This document shows positions 6,968 to 8,426 of a stretch of DNA of 8,426 nt, in pieces (position 1 is the stretch's first letter; every line of letters starts with the position of its first letter). Made by a program: the position numbers and the translations under genes. Source of the DNA: Alphaproteobacteria bacterium (GTDB taxonomy: Bacteria; Pseudomonadota; Alphaproteobacteria; GCA-2731375); NCBI GenBank assembly GCA_030746295.1, contig JASLMY010000218.1, positions 1 to 8,426 of the forward strand, in the 5' to 3' direction. The notes beneath the pieces were generated by a model that had not been told where the DNA came from, made no database searches, and saw only the letters and a list, made by a program, of their open reading frames with translations.

Positions 6968-8286
6968 GCGTCGACTTTGCGCTCTGGATGTTCCCGGTGC
7001 TGCTGGGCGCGATCTTCATCGGCGTGCCGGTGGCCTTCGCCTTGATGTCGGTCGCCTTTGTCTTCGGCCTGGCGCATTTCGGCGATGCGGCGGTGATCCT
7101 CTTCGCCCACAAGCTACAGGACATCGCCTCCAGCCACATTCTGGCCGCCGCACCGCTCTTCATCTTCATGGGCGCGATGTTGGAGCGCTCCGGCATCGCC
7201 CGCGGCCTCTTCGAGGCGATCCACCTCTGGACCCGGCGGCTGCCGGGCGGCCTCGCCGTCGGTACCATTTTGATGTGCGTCGTTTTCGCCGCCTCTTCCG
7301 GCGTCGTCGGCGCGACCGAGACCGTGGTCGGCATGCTGGCGGTGCCGGTGATGCTCCAATACCGCTACGACAAGGGCCTGATCTCGGGCACGATCTGCGC
7401 CGGCGGCTCGCTCGGCTCGATCATTCCGCCCTCGGTCCTGGTGGTGATCCTGGCCACCATCGCCGACCTCGGCATCGGCGACCTCTTCACCGCCATGCTG
7501 CTGCCGGGGCTGATCCTGGCCGGGCTCTATATCCTCTATATCCTGGGCGTTTGCCTCATGCGGCCCGACTTCGGCCCGCGCCTGCCGCCGGCCGAGGACG
7601 AGCCGTCCTTCGCCGCTAAGCTCTGGATCACCGTGGTGGCGCTGCTGGCACCCTTGTCGCTGATCGTCGCCGTGCTGGGCAGCATCATCTTCGCCGTCGC
7701 GGTGCCGACCGAGGCCGCCGCCGCCGGTGCGGGCGGCAGCTTGGCACTGAGTGTGATCTACCGCACCTTCTCGTTGCAGGTGCTGCGCGAGGCCTTGCTG
7801 AAGACCTTACAGATCACGGCGATGATTCTGACCATCGTCGTCGGCGGCACCATGTTCGGTGGCGTCTTCGTCAGCGCCGGCGGCCTGGTGGCGCTGAACG
7901 AGCTCTTGGCCGCGGCGGCGTTCGGCCCCTGGGGCACGCTCTGGCTCATCCTGCTGGTGACCTTCGTCGCCGGTTTCGTCCTCGACCTGATCTCGATCAT
8001 GCTGGTGCTGGTGCCGATCGCGTTGCCGATCGTCACCGGCTACGGCTTCGATCCGATCTGGTTCTCGATCGCGCTTCTGTTGATGATGCAGACGAGCCTG
8101 CTGACGCCGCCGATGGCCGGCGCCATCTTCTATTTCCGCGCCATCGCGCCGGACGAGATCCGCCTTCGCGACATGTACCGGGGTGTCGTCCCCTTCATCG
8201 CGCTGCATTTCGTGGTGCTTGCACTCGTCATGCTCTTCCCCGACCTCGCCCTCTGGCTGCCGGAGAAGCTGTTGGGCTTTGAATGA
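6964..8286 (+). CDS. TRAP transporter large permease subunit (DctM family)
   Basis: This 440-residue polytopic membrane protein starts at ATG 6964, inside the stop of the small subunit. It carries the DctM hallmarks: APLFIFMGAMLERSG (63-77), ASSGVVGATET (110-120), GGSLGSIIPPS (147-157), PTEAAAAGA (248-256) and QTSLLTPPMAGA (376-387). By analogy with the structurally studied sialic-acid TRAP subunit, the SIIPPS and LLTPPM re-entrant loops form the sodium and substrate region in the two inverted halves. The protein ends with an amphipathic WLPEKLLGFE tail. It resembles the subgroup often annotated for mannitol/chloroaromatic compounds, a label that predicts substrate poorly. The reading frame is open upstream of 6964, but that region is the small-subunit gene. 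No binding-protein gene follows within the window. A strong hairpin starts at the stop codon. Confidence 0.95.
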   Translation: MSVDFALWMFPVLLGAIFIGVPVAFALMSVAFVFGLAHFGDAAVILFAHKLQDIASSHILAAAPLFIFMGAMLERSGIARGLFEAIHLWTRRLPGGLAVGTILMCVVFAASSGVVGATETVVGMLAVPVMLQYRYDKGLISGTICAGGSLGSIIPPSVLVVILATIADLGIGDLFTAMLLPGLILAGLYILYILGVCLMRPDFGPRLPPAEDEPSFAAKLWITVVALLAPLSLIVAVLGSIIFAVAVPTEAAAAGAGGSLALSVIYRTFSLQVLREALLKTLQITAMILTIVVGGTMFGGVFVSAGGLVALNELLAAAAFGPWGTLWLILLVTFVAGFVLDLISIMLVLVPIALPIVTGYGFDPIWFSIALLLMMQTSLLTPPMAGAIFYFRAIAPDEIRLRDMYRGVVPFIALHFVVLALVMLFPDLALWLPEKLLGFE

Positions 8287-8307
8287 GGCCTGCCCCCCGC
8301 GGGCCTC
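8285..8307 (+). terminator. Hairpin at the end of the large permease gene
   Basis: GAGGCCTGC (8285-8293) pairs with GCGGGCCTC (8299-8307) to give a 9-bp stem, with one G-U pair, around a CCCCC loop. The stem begins within the TGA stop codon. Its position suits a transcript 3' end. The downstream bases are GCGCGATCCC rather than a T-tract, so it is a terminator-like or mRNA-stabilising hairpin, not a textbook intrinsic terminator. Confidence 0.55.
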
Positions 8308-8321
8308 GCGCGATCCCGAGC

Positions 8322-8349
8322 CGATCGAATGCAGCGCTGCCTGCGATCG
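8322..8349. repeat. 28-base interrupted palindrome
   Basis: CGATCG (8322-8327) and CGATCG (8344-8349) flank the perfect 10-base palindrome GCAGCGCTGC (8331-8340), and both are centred on the same point. Comparing the 14-base half-arms, 12 positions are complementary. It could be a second hairpin of a tandem 3'-end structure, a protein-binding dyad, or a dispersed palindromic element. The sequence alone does not decide. Confidence 0.5.
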
Positions 8350-8406
8350 CGAGCTTGCCCTGCTCACGTCCGGGCAGGTGTCGGTTGTCTGGAATATTGC
8401 TCAGGT

Positions 8407-8426
8407 AAAATTGACATGGTAATTTT
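8407..8426 (+). promoter_or_regulatory. Operator-like palindrome overlapping a -35 hexamer
   Basis: The last 20 bases are A+T-rich in an otherwise G+C-rich window and form a near-palindrome, AAAATTgaCA/TGgtAATTTT, with 8 of 10 half-site positions complementary. It contains a perfect TTGACA (8411-8416), the sigma-70-type -35 consensus. A -10 box would fall outside the window. Overlap of a dyad with the -35 hexamer suggests a repressor-controlled promoter reading rightward. The regulator is unknown. Confidence 0.45.

Overview
The window is G+C-rich and gene-dense, with strong G/C third-position bias. The protein types and gene order look like a chromosomal segment of an alphaproteobacterium, probably Rhodospirillales or a relative. 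This placement rests on family resemblance from memory (MurJ-TrpS-UspA order, a DUF2333 protein, a class IIIb-type cyclase with a conserved N-terminal module, TRAP permeases) and no search was run. I see no transposase, integrase, CRISPR array, tRNA or rRNA, and no clear compositional island apart from a short A+T-rich patch at the right edge.

Layout. (1) The left edge holds the 5' end of a minus-strand nitroreductase-fold gene (RutE-like), cut by the window. (2) After a 257-base divergent spacer comes a plus-strand class III adenylate/guanylate cyclase with a complete set of catalytic residues. (3) The cyclase converges on a five-gene minus-strand run. In transcription order this is a RidA-family protein, murJ (lipid II flippase), trpS (tryptophanyl-tRNA synthetase), a membrane-anchored DUF2333 protein and a UspA-family protein. 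Gaps are about 60-130 bases, so an operon or several overlapping transcripts are possible. An 18-base gap containing a compact GC hairpin separates uspA from the cyclase. (4) To the right, divergent from ridA, are the two membrane subunits of a TRAP transporter (small DctQ-type and large DctM-type), overlapping by ATGA. No DctP-type periplasmic binding protein is in the window. (5) The last 140 bases are non-coding. They hold a strong hairpin starting at the dctM stop codon, a 28-base dyad, and an A+T-rich near-palindrome that overlaps a perfect TTGACA hexamer at the very end. Together these suggest that one transcription unit ends and a regulated promoter begins.

Functionally the central block is housekeeping: cell-wall precursor export, translation, stress protein and metabolite repair. 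The flanks are signalling (cyclic nucleotide synthesis) and solute uptake. I found no convincing undescribed multi-gene system. The items most worth following are the operator-like site at the right edge, the orphan-looking TRAP permease pair beside a RidA gene, the DUF2333 protein in a housekeeping cluster, and the cyclase's uncharacterised N-terminal sensory region.
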